64,000 nt of DNA. Origin: Streptomyces sp. CC0208 (GTDB lineage: Bacteria > Actinomycetota > Actinomycetes > Streptomycetales > Streptomycetaceae). The position numbers and the translations under genes are program-made. How positions within the stretch are numbered: the first letter of the stretch is position 1; every line of letters starts with the position of its first letter. A model generated the notes under the pieces. It saw nothing but the letters and a program-made list of their open reading frames with translations, had not been told where the DNA came from and did not search any database. Positions 31,711 to 39,865 of the stretch are shown piece by piece. Location of the stretch: NCBI RefSeq assembly GCF_003443735.1, contig NZ_CP031969.1, positions 6,138,001 through 6,202,000 on the forward strand. Reading direction: 5' to 3'.

Positions 31711-33396
31711 TCAACCGGTCTGCCCCATGCCCGCCGCGTTCGGCCAGCTCTGAGCGTTGGGCCAGCCGGTGGCGGGCGCCTGGGACAGCTCCTGCGGAGC
31801 CCCGGGCGCCGGCGCGGTCATGCCCCGCACCTGCGCGGCCGTGAGCCCGCCGCGGGCCGGCACTCCCACCGGAGTCGGCCCGCTGGGCGGCGCGAAGGGC
31901 GCGGGAGCCGCAGGGGCCGGCGGAGGCGTCGGCATCTGGGCAGGGACAGGGGCAGGGGCAGGTGCAGGGGCAGGCATCGGGGCCGGCGCCGGCATCTGGG
32001 CCGGCATCGGCATCCCCGCCCCCATGGAACCCATGGAACCCATGGACCCCATGGGACCCATGGAAGCAGCCGCCCCCATGGGCGCCGCCGCGGCCACCGC
32101 CACAGGCTGGGCCACCGGCATCGGCATGCCGACGCCTCCGCCCATCCCCCCACCGCCTACGGCCATCGCCGCGAGGTCCTGCATGCCCGCCCCGTTGGTC
32201 TGGCCGACCAGCCGGTCCACTGCCGCCGTACCCGAGCTGTAGCTGGTCCCTTGAGCGAGCTCGGGCACGGCGGCTCCCCTCCTGGTCCCGTAGAGCACCT
32301 GTTCCAGGCCGGACACCAGGCGACGCACGTCCACCTGGGGGCGCACCACGAGCCGCAGGAAGCGGCTTGACGAACCGATCTTGTTGCCGCACTCGCGGAC
32401 GAGGATGCGGTGCTCGGTGAGCATCCGGTCCCGGACCACGGTGCCCTCGGCACCCACGGGCAGGCGCACGAAGAGGAAGTTCCCCTGGGAGGGGTAGACG
32501 GTCAGGCCGGGCAGCGCGGAGAGCTGGCTCGCCATGTCGAGGCGGTCCCGGCGGACCTGGTGGAGGCTCTGCGCGTACTCGGCGCCGTGCTCCTTGAGCA
32601 TGAACACCACGTACTCGGCGAAGGCGTTGAGGTTCCACTTCGGCAGCATCGAGCGGACCCGGCCCGCGAGGGAGGGGTTGGCGACCATGTAGCCGAAGCG
32701 GATGCCGTGCAGGCCGAAGTTCTTGCCGAGGCTGCGCAGGACGATGACGTTCGGCCGGATCATCGCCTCCTGGACGACGCTCGGTTCGGACTCCGCGTCG
32801 GCGAACTCCAGGAACGACTCGTCGATGATGATGAGGTCCAGGTCGGCCATGGCGTCCATGAACTGCACGAGCGCGTGCTTGTGGAGGAAGCCGCCGTCGG
32901 GGTTGTTCGGGTTGCAGATGACCGCGACCCGCGTGCCCCGGGTGCGTATGAACTCGGCGTACTGCGCGAGGTCCAGAGCGAATCCGCTGGACTCCTGGAG
33001 CGGGAACATGTCGACCCGCTTGCCGGTCTCCATCGGCTGGTCGGTCCAGCGGCCGAAGGTGGGAACCGGGATGGCCAGGGACTCGCGGACCAGCAGGTGG
33101 TCGATCCAGGTGATCAGTTCGGTCGAGCCGTTGCCCATCGCCACGGCCTGCGGCGGGAGTTGGAGCAGGTTGCACAGCTCGGCGGTGATCGTGTCGGCGC
33201 TGCTGGGGTAGTAGGTGATGATGTCCTTCAGCCGCGCGGCCATGGTGTCCATCATCGCCGGGGTGGGGAAGTAGGGATTGCAGGGGATACAGAAGTCCAC
33301 CGGCCCCGTCCCGTCGCCGCCCTCGCGCGCCAGCGCCGCCATGGACGGGCTGTGCGCAGCCGTGCTGCGGAACAACGAGGTGACGTTGTCGGCCAT
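31711..33396 (-). CDS. PLP-dependent class I/II aminotransferase with a long low-complexity C-terminal tail
   Basis: The 561-residue protein starts at the ATG at 33396, 4 bases after GGAGG. Residues ~1-370 are a fold-type I, HisC/CobC-like aminotransferase: AVICNPNNPDGGFL, IIIDESFLEFAD, and the PLP lysine K225 in RSLGKNFGLHGIRFGY, with the substrate arginine in SSRFLRLVVRP. Residues ~375-561 are Met/Gly/Pro/Ala-rich: a run of MGSM repeats, then PAPAPAPA-type repeats, then PNAQSWPNAAGMG. The tail has no catalytic motif. Threonine-phosphate decarboxylase or histidinol-phosphate activity is possible for the catalytic part. The tail may mediate assembly. It stands alone, facing the GH43 gene. Confidence 0.85.
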   Translation of the reverse strand: MADNVTSLFRSTAAHSPSMAALAREGGDGTGPVDFCIPCNPYFPTPAMMDTMAARLKDIITYYPSSADTITAELCNLLQLPPQAVAMGNGSTELITWIDHLLVRESLAIPVPTFGRWTDQPMETGKRVDMFPLQESSGFALDLAQYAEFIRTRGTRVAVICNPNNPDGGFLHKHALVQFMDAMADLDLIIIDESFLEFADAESEPSVVQEAMIRPNVIVLRSLGKNFGLHGIRFGYMVANPSLAGRVRSMLPKWNLNAFAEYVVFMLKEHGAEYAQSLHQVRRDRLDMASQLSALPGLTVYPSQGNFLFVRLPVGAEGTVVRDRMLTEHRILVRECGNKIGSSSRFLRLVVRPQVDVRRLVSGLEQVLYGTRRGAAVPELAQGTSYSSGTAAVDRLVGQTNGAGMQDLAAMAVGGGGMGGGVGMPMPVAQPVAVAAAAPMGAAASMGPMGSMGSMGSMGAGMPMPAQMPAPAPMPAPAPAPAPVPAQMPTPPPAPAAPAPFAPPSGPTPVGVPARGGLTAAQVRGMTAPAPGAPQELSQAPATGWPNAQSWPNAAGMGQTG

Positions 33397-33413
33397 CGAA
33401 CCTCCGTATGGGG

Positions 33414-33440
33414 CGGACCCGGCGGGGACGACCGGGTCCG
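33414..33440. promoter_or_regulatory. leader hairpin CGGACCCGG / CCGGGTCCG before the aminotransferase
   Basis: Perfect 9-bp arms flank a 9-base loop ending about 18 bases before the start codon on the minus strand, next to the SD. A transcript structure here could modulate initiation; a terminator for an upstream gene is unlikely as none is present. Confidence 0.4.
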
Positions 33441-33571
33441 TCGTCATGGGGTGGCCCGCGCGGGGGAGCACGGGCCGCCCTTACATACGGACGCCTGAGT
33501 GGCGCTGTTCAACGGGTGTGAAAGAAGTGTGAGTTCGGGAACCCGGGGCCCGAATTCGTCATCTCACCAGG

Positions 33572-34618
33572 TCAGACGCCGAACGAGTGAATCGTCGTGG
33601 TCCGGTGTGTCTGGCCCGGACGCAGCACCGTCGAGGGGAACGACGGGTGGTTCGGCGAGTCCGGGAAGTGCTGCGTCTCCAGGCACAGGGCGTCGCCCTG
33701 GCGGTAGGTGTGACCGCCGGTGCCGGTGAGGGAGCCGTCGAGGAAGTTGCCCGAGTAGAACTGCAGACCCGGCTCGACGGTGGAGATCCTCAGGGTGCGG
33801 CCCGACGACGGGTCGCGCAGGGTCGCCACGTGCTCGGGCTCGGCCGTGACGCCCTTGTCGAGGACCCAGTTGTGGTCGTAGCCCTTGGCGAAGACCTGCT
33901 GCTCGTGACCGGCCCGGATGTCCCGGCCGATCCGCTTGCCCTCGCGGAAGTCGAAGGGGGTGCCCGCGACCTTCGCCTGCTCACCGGTGGGGATCAGACC
34001 CGAGTCGGTGGGCGTGTAGCGGGAGGCGGCGATGTGCAGCTCGTGGTCCTCGATGGTGCCGGTGCCCTCGCCGCCGAGGTTCCAGTACACGTGGTTGGTC
34101 AGGTTGACCACGGTGGCCTGGTCGGTGGTGGCCTCGTAGTCGATCCGCCAGTCGCCGTGGTGGGTGAGGGTGTACGTCACCTTCACCTCCAGGGTGCCCG
34201 GGTAGCCCATCTCGCCGTCGACGGACGTGCAGTACAGGTGCAGGCCGACGTCCGAGCCCTTGGTGAACGGCTCGACGTCCCACACCCGCTTGTCGAAGCC
34301 CTGGGTGCCGCCGTGCAGGCTGTTGACCCCGTCGTTGACGGAGAGCTGGTAGCTCTTGCCGTCCAGGGTGAACCGGCCCTCGGCGATGCGGTTGCCGTAC
34401 CGACCGATCAGCGCGCCGAAGTACGGGCTGGAGGCGACGTAGTCCTCGACCCGGTCGAAGCCGAGGCAGACATTCGCGTACCGACCGTCCCGGTCGGGGA
34501 CCTCCAGGGACTGCACGATCCCGCCGTACGACAGGACCTTCAGCCGTGTACCGCCGTTCTCCAGCGACCACCGGTCGACCTCGGTACCGTCGGCGAGCCT
34601 GCCGAAGAGCGTCTTCAC
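33572..34618 (-). CDS. galM: aldose 1-epimerase (galactose mutarotase)
   Basis: The 348-residue protein has the mutarotase motifs LSYGGIVQSLEVPDRDG, GALIGRYGNRIAEGRF, NSLHGGTQGFDKRVWDV (with catalytic His), NLTNHVYWNLGG and CLETQHFPDSPNHPSFP (with catalytic Glu region). It interconverts alpha and beta anomers of hexoses or pentoses such as galactose or arabinose. The GTG start has AAGG 5 bases upstream. It is the last gene behind the ChvE-MmsA-MmsB importer, separated from mmsB by a strong hairpin. A paralog is encoded at 60448-61419. Confidence 0.93.
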   Translation of the reverse strand: MKTLFGRLADGTEVDRWSLENGGTRLKVLSYGGIVQSLEVPDRDGRYANVCLGFDRVEDYVASSPYFGALIGRYGNRIAEGRFTLDGKSYQLSVNDGVNSLHGGTQGFDKRVWDVEPFTKGSDVGLHLYCTSVDGEMGYPGTLEVKVTYTLTHHGDWRIDYEATTDQATVVNLTNHVYWNLGGEGTGTIEDHELHIAASRYTPTDSGLIPTGEQAKVAGTPFDFREGKRIGRDIRAGHEQQVFAKGYDHNWVLDKGVTAEPEHVATLRDPSSGRTLRISTVEPGLQFYSGNFLDGSLTGTGGHTYRQGDALCLETQHFPDSPNHPSFPSTVLRPGQTHRTTTIHSFGV

Positions 34619-34643
34619 CGGTCCTTTTCTCCTCCCATGGGAA

Positions 34644-34667
34644 GGGCCCCGCCTTCCGGCGGGGCCC
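34644..34667. terminator. strong hairpin between mmsB and the mutarotase gene
   Basis: GGGCCCCGCC (34644-34653) pairs perfectly with GGCGGGGCCC (34658-34667) around a 4-base loop, 14 bases after the mmsB stop on the minus strand. It may terminate most transcripts after the importer genes or stabilise the upstream mRNA so that mutarotase is made at a lower level. Confidence 0.75.
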
Positions 34668-34681
34668 GATCCGGTCGTGGT

Positions 34682-35926
34682 CTACGAACCGACCCTGCGC
34701 TTGTTCCACACGTCGAAGCCGACCGCCGCCAACAGGGCCAGACCCTTGATGACCTGCTGCCAGTCGGTGCCGACGCTGAGGAGGTTCATGCCGTTGTTCA
34801 GCACACCGAGGACGAGACCACCGATGATCGCGCCGAGGACGGTTCCCACACCGCCGCTCATGGACGCGCCACCGATGAACGACGAGGCGATGGCCTCGAG
34901 TTCGAAGTTCAGTCCCGCCTTCGGGGAGGCCGCGTTCAGGCGGGCCGCGACCACCAGACCCGCCAGGGCCGCGAGCACGCCCATGTTCAGGAAGACAAGG
35001 AAGGTGACCTTCTTGTCCTTGACGCCGGACAGCTTCGCGGCCGGCAGGTTGCCGCCGATCGCGTAGATGTGCCGGCCGAAGACGGCGTTGCGCATGACGT
35101 AGCCGTAGCCGACCACCAGCACACCGAGGACGAGCAGGATGATCGGCGCGCCCTGGTAGCTGGCGAGCAGCATCGTGACCGCGAGGACCGCGGCGGCGAT
35201 CGCGACGAGCTTGAGCAGGAAGGCGTTCCTGGGCAGCACGTCCAGCGCGAACTCCTGCTGGCGCTTGCGGTCGCGGATCTCCTGGTAGACCACGAAGGCC
35301 AGCAGCGCGAAGCCCAGCAGCAGGGTGAGGTTGTGGTAGTTGGTCTCCGGGCCGACCTCGGGCAGGAAGCCGTTGCCGAGCTTCTGCAGACCGTTCGGGA
35401 ACGGGCCGAGGGTCTGACCCTCCAGCAGGATCTCCGTCAGACCGCGGAAGAGCAGCATGCCCGCCAGGGTGACGATGAACGACGGTATGCCGAGATACGC
35501 GATCAGATAGCCCTGGACCGAGCCCGCGACCGCGCCCACCACCAGGGTCAGCACCAGCGCGACCGGCCAGGCCACGTCGTGCTGCACGGTCAGCACGGCC
35601 GCGAAGGCGCCCACGAACGCGGTGAGTGAACCGACCGACAGGTCGATGTGCCCCGCGATGATCACCAGCATCATGCCGATCGCGAGGATCAGGATGTAGC
35701 TGTTCTGGAGCACCAGGTTGGAGACGTTGCGCGGCAGCAGCAGGTCACCGTCGGTCCACACCGCGAACAGCGCGACGATCAGGCCGAGCGCGATCAGCAT
35801 GCCGTACTGGCGCATGTTGCGGCGCAGTCCGCCCAGCATCAGCTGGAGCAGGCCCTCGCCGGAGGACGACCCCCCGCCCTTGCCGGGCGGCGCCGCGGCC
35901 GGAACCTTCGTCACATCGGTGCTCAT
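34682..35926 (-). CDS. mmsB: multiple-monosaccharide ABC transporter permease (MmsB/GguB type)
   Basis: The 414-residue inner-membrane protein has at least ten hydrophobic segments and the CUT2 permease signature: ILILAIGMMLVIIAGHIDLSVGSL near residue 75, then GIPSFIVTLAGMLLFRGL. The length (~400) and duplicated helices match XylH/MmsB rather than the shorter RbsC. The ATG overlaps the ATPase gene's stop (ATGA). With ChvE and MmsA it imports xylose, arabinose, galactose or related monosaccharides; which one cannot be read. Confidence 0.92.
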   Translation of the reverse strand: MSTDVTKVPAAAPPGKGGGSSSGEGLLQLMLGGLRRNMRQYGMLIALGLIVALFAVWTDGDLLLPRNVSNLVLQNSYILILAIGMMLVIIAGHIDLSVGSLTAFVGAFAAVLTVQHDVAWPVALVLTLVVGAVAGSVQGYLIAYLGIPSFIVTLAGMLLFRGLTEILLEGQTLGPFPNGLQKLGNGFLPEVGPETNYHNLTLLLGFALLAFVVYQEIRDRKRQQEFALDVLPRNAFLLKLVAIAAAVLAVTMLLASYQGAPIILLVLGVLVVGYGYVMRNAVFGRHIYAIGGNLPAAKLSGVKDKKVTFLVFLNMGVLAALAGLVVAARLNAASPKAGLNFELEAIASSFIGGASMSGGVGTVLGAIIGGLVLGVLNNGMNLLSVGTDWQQVIKGLALLAAVGFDVWNKRRVGS

Positions 35927-37473
35927 CGCGTTACCTCTTTGTCCTTCGTCATCTGGCGCATCAGCACTTCCTGCGTGGCCTCGGCACGCGGAACCTCACC
36001 CGTGAGCCGTCCGGCGGCCATGGTGTAGATGCGGTCGCACATACCGAGCAGCTCCGGCAGCTCGGAGGAGATGAAGACGACCGCCTTGCCCTCGGCGGCC
36101 AGCTGGTCGATGACCGTGTAGATCTCGTACTTGGCGCCCACGTCGATACCGCGCGTGGGCTCGTCCAGGATCAGCACCTCGGGACCCGCGAAGATCCACT
36201 TGCTGAGGACGACCTTCTGCTGGTTGCCGCCGGACAGCCTGCCCACCGTCTCGAAGACGGTGGGCGCCTTGATGTTCATCGACTTGCGGAAGCGCTCGGC
36301 GACCTTCCGCTCCTCGTGCTCGTCGACGACACCGCGCTTCGCGACCTTGTTCAGGGCGGTCAGCGAGATGTTGCGGTTGATGTTGTCGATGAGGTTGAGA
36401 CCGTAGTGCTTGCGGTCCTCGGTGACGTACGCGATGCCGTGCTCGACCGCCTCCGCGACGGACTTCGTACGGATCTCCTTGCCGTCCTTGAAGACCTGGC
36501 CGCCCGCGTGCCGGCCGTAGGTGCGCCCGAACACGCTCATCGCGAGCTCGGTGCGGCCCGCGCCCATCAGGCCCGCGATGCCGACGATCTCCCCGCGCCG
36601 CACATGGATCGACACGTCGTCGACCACCTTGCGCGTCTGGTCGATCGGGTGGTGGACGGTCCAGTTGCGGATCTCAAGGGCCGGGGCCGCGTCCGTCTCG
36701 CCCTCGTACGGCGTGCGGTCGGGGAACCGGTGATCGAGGTCGCGGCCCACCATGCCCGAGATGATCCGGTCCTCGGTGGTCTCCGGGGCCTTCACGTCGA
36801 GCGTCTCGATCGACTTCCCGTCGCGGATGATCGTCACCGAGTCGGCGACCCGGCGGATCTCGTTGAGCTTGTGGGAGATGATGATCGAGGTGATGCCCTG
36901 CTTCTTCAACTCCAGGATGAGATCCAGGAGTTTGCCGCTGTCCTCGTCGTTCAGGGCCGCGGTCGGCTCGTCGAGGATGAGCAGCTTCACCTTCTTCGAG
37001 AGCGCCTTCGCGATCTCCACCAGCTGCTGCTTGCCCACACCGATGTCGGTGATCCGGGTCTCCGGGTGGTCGGTGAGACCCACCCGGCGCAGCAGTTCGG
37101 TGGCGTGCTTGAGCGTCTCGTTCCAGTTGATGAACCCGCCGGAGGCGTGCTCGTTGCCGAGGAAGATGTTCTCCGCGATCGACAGGAACGGCACCAGGGC
37201 CAGTTCCTGATGGATGATCACGATGCCGTGCTGCTCGCTCGCGCGGATGTCCTTGAAGGAGACGACCTCTCCCTCGAACAGGATGTCGCCCTCGTACGTG
37301 CCGTGCGGATGGACGCCGGAGAGCACCTTCATCAAGGTGGACTTCCCGGCGCCGTTCTCACCGCAGATGGCATGGACCTCGCCCTGACGGACGGTCAGTG
37401 TGACGTCCGACAGCGCTTTGACGCCGGGAAAGGTCTTGACGATCGAGCGCATTTCCAGGACGGGTCCCGCCAT
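35923..37473 (-). CDS. mmsA: multiple-monosaccharide ABC transporter ATPase (MmsA/GguA type)
   Basis: The 516-residue duplicated ATPase has two nucleotide-binding domains. The first has Walker A GENGAGKSTLMK and Walker B LLILDEPTAAL. The second has a degenerate Walker A (GLMGAGRTELAM), the signature LSGGNQQKV and Walker B LILDEPTRGID. The ATG at 37473 (MAGPVLEMR) has AAAGG 9 bases upstream and is preferred to the TTG at 37488. It energises sugar import with MmsB and ChvE and overlaps mmsB by 4 bases. Confidence 0.93.
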   Translation of the reverse strand: MAGPVLEMRSIVKTFPGVKALSDVTLTVRQGEVHAICGENGAGKSTLMKVLSGVHPHGTYEGDILFEGEVVSFKDIRASEQHGIVIIHQELALVPFLSIAENIFLGNEHASGGFINWNETLKHATELLRRVGLTDHPETRITDIGVGKQQLVEIAKALSKKVKLLILDEPTAALNDEDSGKLLDLILELKKQGITSIIISHKLNEIRRVADSVTIIRDGKSIETLDVKAPETTEDRIISGMVGRDLDHRFPDRTPYEGETDAAPALEIRNWTVHHPIDQTRKVVDDVSIHVRRGEIVGIAGLMGAGRTELAMSVFGRTYGRHAGGQVFKDGKEIRTKSVAEAVEHGIAYVTEDRKHYGLNLIDNINRNISLTALNKVAKRGVVDEHEERKVAERFRKSMNIKAPTVFETVGRLSGGNQQKVVLSKWIFAGPEVLILDEPTRGIDVGAKYEIYTVIDQLAAEGKAVVFISSELPELLGMCDRIYTMAAGRLTGEVPRAEATQEVLMRQMTKDKEVTR

Positions 37474-37519
37474 GGTCGTGCCTTTCAATCAGGGGGATGG
37501 GCCGACAGGGAGGGGCTGA

Positions 37520-38626
37520 CTAGTTGAGCTCGCTCGCCTTGTAGTAGCCCGTGTCGACCAGTTCCTTGGTGTAGTTGCTCTTGTCGACGCTGACCGGCTG
37601 CAGCAGGTAGGCCGGGACGACCTTGGAGCCGTTGTCGTACGTCTTGGTGTCGTTGACCTCGGGCTTCTTGCCGTTGAGGACGTCGTCCACCATGGTCGAG
37701 GCGACCTCTGCGAGCTTGCGGGTGTCCTTGTAGACGGTCTGCGTCTGCTGGCCGGCGATGATCGACTTCACCGAGGCGAGCTCGGCGTCCTGACCGGTGA
37801 TGACCGGCAGCGGCTTGCTCGCGGAGCCGTAGCCGTCCGACTTCAGCGCGGCGATGATGCCGATGGAGATGCCGTCGTACGGCGACAGGACCGCGTCGAC
37901 CCGGCCGCTCTTGTACGAGGAGGTGAGGACGTCCTCCATGCGGTGCTGGGCGGTGGTGCCGTCCCAGCGCAGCGTGGTGACCTGGTTGATCTTGGTCTGG
38001 CCGGACTTGACGACGAGCTTCTTGCTGTCGATGTACGGCTGCAGCACGCTCATCGCGCCGCCGAAGAAGTACTTGGTGTTGTTGTCGTCGTTGGAGCCGG
38101 CGAACAGCTCGATGTTGAAGGGGCCCTTGCCGCTCTTCAGGCCCAGCTTGTCGACGATGTAACTGGCCTGCAGCTCACCGACCTTGGTGTTGTCGAACGA
38201 CGCGTAGTAGTCGACGTTCGGCGTGCCGAGGATCAGACGGTCGTAGGCGATGACCGGGATCTTGGCGTCCTTGGCCTGCTGGAGCACGTTGTTCAGCGAC
38301 TTGTTGTCGATGGCCGCGACGATCAGGCCCTTGACGCCCTGCGTGATCAGGTTCTCGATCTGCGAGACCTGCTGGTCGGGGTCGTCCTCGCCGTAGACCA
38401 GCTTGGTCTTGTAGCCCTTGGCCTTGAGGTTCTTGACGACGTTGTTGCCGTCGGCGATCCAGCGCTCGGAGGACTTGGTCGGCATCGCGATGCCGATGGT
38501 GCCGCCCTTGGCGCTGCCCGTGCTCTCCTCGCTGCCGCCCTTGCTGTCCTGGCCGCAGGCGGTGAGGGTGAGGGCGAGCGAGGCGGCGCCGGCTATGGCG
38601 GTGAGTGCGGCTCGACGAGTACGCAT
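37520..38626 (-). CDS. chvE: ChvE-like periplasmic-type sugar-binding lipoprotein
   Basis: The 368-residue lipoprotein has the lipobox LALTLTAC, then a Ser/Gly linker and the Peripla_BP_4 domain (IGIAMPTKSSERWIADGNNVVKNL, PVIAYDRLILGTPNVDYYASFDNTKVGE, PVITGQDAELASVKSIIAGQQTQTVYKDT). These are ChvE/XylF-type features: binding of arabinose, xylose, galactose or glucose. Of the clustered starts (38635, 38632, 38626) the last is favoured, giving an 8-base spacing from AAGGA. First gene of the importer, 47 bp before mmsA. There is no strong operator in its 148-bp leader; TTCGAA-like words are absent. Confidence 0.92.
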   Translation of the reverse strand: MRTRRAALTAIAGAASLALTLTACGQDSKGGSEESTGSAKGGTIGIAMPTKSSERWIADGNNVVKNLKAKGYKTKLVYGEDDPDQQVSQIENLITQGVKGLIVAAIDNKSLNNVLQQAKDAKIPVIAYDRLILGTPNVDYYASFDNTKVGELQASYIVDKLGLKSGKGPFNIELFAGSNDDNNTKYFFGGAMSVLQPYIDSKKLVVKSGQTKINQVTTLRWDGTTAQHRMEDVLTSSYKSGRVDAVLSPYDGISIGIIAALKSDGYGSASKPLPVITGQDAELASVKSIIAGQQTQTVYKDTRKLAEVASTMVDDVLNGKKPEVNDTKTYDNGSKVVPAYLLQPVSVDKSNYTKELVDTGYYKASELN

Positions 38627-38773
38627 GATCATCATCCTTGATGTCGGGAGGCCGGGTGCGGTCCGGCAGTACGGGTGCCTGGGGGCGGTGCGGGGGAGCG
38701 ACCGGGAGAGGCGGGGTTGTGTCGGAGTCTGTGCGACTGCGTCGGGTTTTGTGAAGGGGCGTTGTCCGGAACG

Positions 38774-39742
38774 TTATGCAGGTGTTTCGAATCGCTTCAG
38801 CTCGCCCGGCAGTCGGGAGCCGAGCGGCGCCATGTCGCCGTCCGCCCCGTGTCGTTCGAGCAGATCCAGGGCAAGCCGTCCGCGCCGCACTCTCTCCTTG
38901 GCGGTGGACAGTGTGAGATCGCGCATGTGGTGCCCGTACGGGTAGATCCCCGGCGCCTTCGACAGGCCGAACTTCAGATAGAGCGGTGCGCCGCGCCGGA
39001 TCAGTTCGGCGACCTCGTACATCCGCACATAGCCGCCGAGATCGTCGGGGGCCTCGATGTACATGTCCATCGGGGCGGCCGACACCCGCCGGATCTCGGT
39101 GAGGTGATCGAGCGTCAGATCGCTGGGCACGTTGATCGAGTCGCCGCCGAGGTTCTCGTACACGGCGTACGCGGCCGGGTTCACCGGCCCGATCAGCGCC
39201 GACACCTTCAGCGTGGTGTCGGCCGGGATGATCCCGGCGGCCCGCGCCCGGTGCAGCGTCCACAGCACACCCTCGTCGGCGACGAGGAGGCACTTCACAC
39301 CCAGCTCGGTGGCGCGCACCGCGTCCTCGACGCAGCCGGCGACCGCGTCGTGCCCCCGGGCGCGCAGCCCGCCGCCTCTGGAGTCGGTGCGGGTGGAGCC
39401 GCCGATGTCCCAGGTGCCCCGGGGGCCGGTGAACAGGCAGAGCTCGATGTCACGCTCGGCGGTCGCCTCCACCATCTCGGTGATCTCGGCGTCGGTGAGC
39501 ATCCACACGCCCGAGCCCTGGCTGATCCGGTGGATCGGCACATCGAGCCGCGAGGCCTCCTTGAGGACCACGCCGAGGGCCTCGGGGCCCTCCACGGAGG
39601 GCACTTCGGTGCGCCAGCGTCCACCACCGGGAAAGGTGTGGGGGGACGCGTCGGAGGGGTCGAGGGCGGGCGCGTTCAGGCCCAGCGCGGCGAGTGCCCG
39701 CTCGCCGGGTCGTCGGGCCGCGCTGGCGGTGGTCTCGGTCAC
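38774..39742 (-). CDS. TIM-barrel-like protein of unknown function (U32-like)
   Basis: The 322-residue cytosolic protein looks like an alpha/beta barrel with alternating strands: DVPIHRISQGSGVWML, DIELCLFTGPRG, VKCLLVADEG, TLKVSALIGPVN, DSINVPSDLTLDHLTEIRRV and PMDMYIEAPDDLGG, ending with LYLKFGLSKAPGIYPYG. I recall such proteins annotated as peptidases of the U32 type, but no catalytic residue can be assigned. The GTG at 39742 has GAAGGA 6 bases upstream; a longer frame to 39778 overlaps the operator. The gene follows a zinc dehydrogenase and a sugar-acid dehydratase, so a role as aldolase or epimerase in that route is possible. Uncertain. Confidence 0.6.
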   Translation of the reverse strand: MTETTASAARRPGERALAALGLNAPALDPSDASPHTFPGGGRWRTEVPSVEGPEALGVVLKEASRLDVPIHRISQGSGVWMLTDAEITEMVEATAERDIELCLFTGPRGTWDIGGSTRTDSRGGGLRARGHDAVAGCVEDAVRATELGVKCLLVADEGVLWTLHRARAAGIIPADTTLKVSALIGPVNPAAYAVYENLGGDSINVPSDLTLDHLTEIRRVSAAPMDMYIEAPDDLGGYVRMYEVAELIRRGAPLYLKFGLSKAPGIYPYGHHMRDLTLSTAKERVRRGRLALDLLERHGADGDMAPLGSRLPGELKRFETPA

Positions 39743-39757
39743 AAGCTGTCCTTCAGG

Positions 39758-39773
39758 GTTCGGTATTTCGGAC
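39758..39773. promoter_or_regulatory. candidate IclR-type operator GTTCGGTATTTCGGAC
   Basis: A pseudopalindrome matching the ideal GTTCGAAATTTCGAAC at 13 of 16 positions sits 16 bases before the GTG start of the TIM-barrel-like gene. Confidence 0.5.
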
Positions 39774-39808
39774 GACATTCGCGGCTCTGGGTGCGCAAGG
39801 CTGTGGAT

Positions 39809-39851
39809 GTACGCCGGTACGAAGTCATCAGGTAACCCCGTACCGGCGTAC
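39809..39851. terminator. inverted repeat GTACGCCGGTAC / GTACCGGCGTAC after the dehydrogenase gene
   Basis: Perfect 12-bp arms (39809-39820 and 39840-39851) flank 19 bases, starting 15 bases after the dehydrogenase stop on the minus strand. The long loop is unusual for a terminator; each arm is itself nearly palindromic, so two small hairpins are an alternative. Confidence 0.6.
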
Positions 39852-39865
39852 GGCTCAGTGGTGTG

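Noticed and set aside
32020..32070. Repeated CCCATGGAACCCATGGA words taken for a regulatory repeat
   Set aside because: They encode the Met/Gly/Ser repeats of the aminotransferase tail, in frame and at codon period.
38786..38797. TTTCGAAT word resembling the IclR-type operator
   Set aside because: Inside the coding end of the TIM-barrel-like gene and lacking the second half-site.
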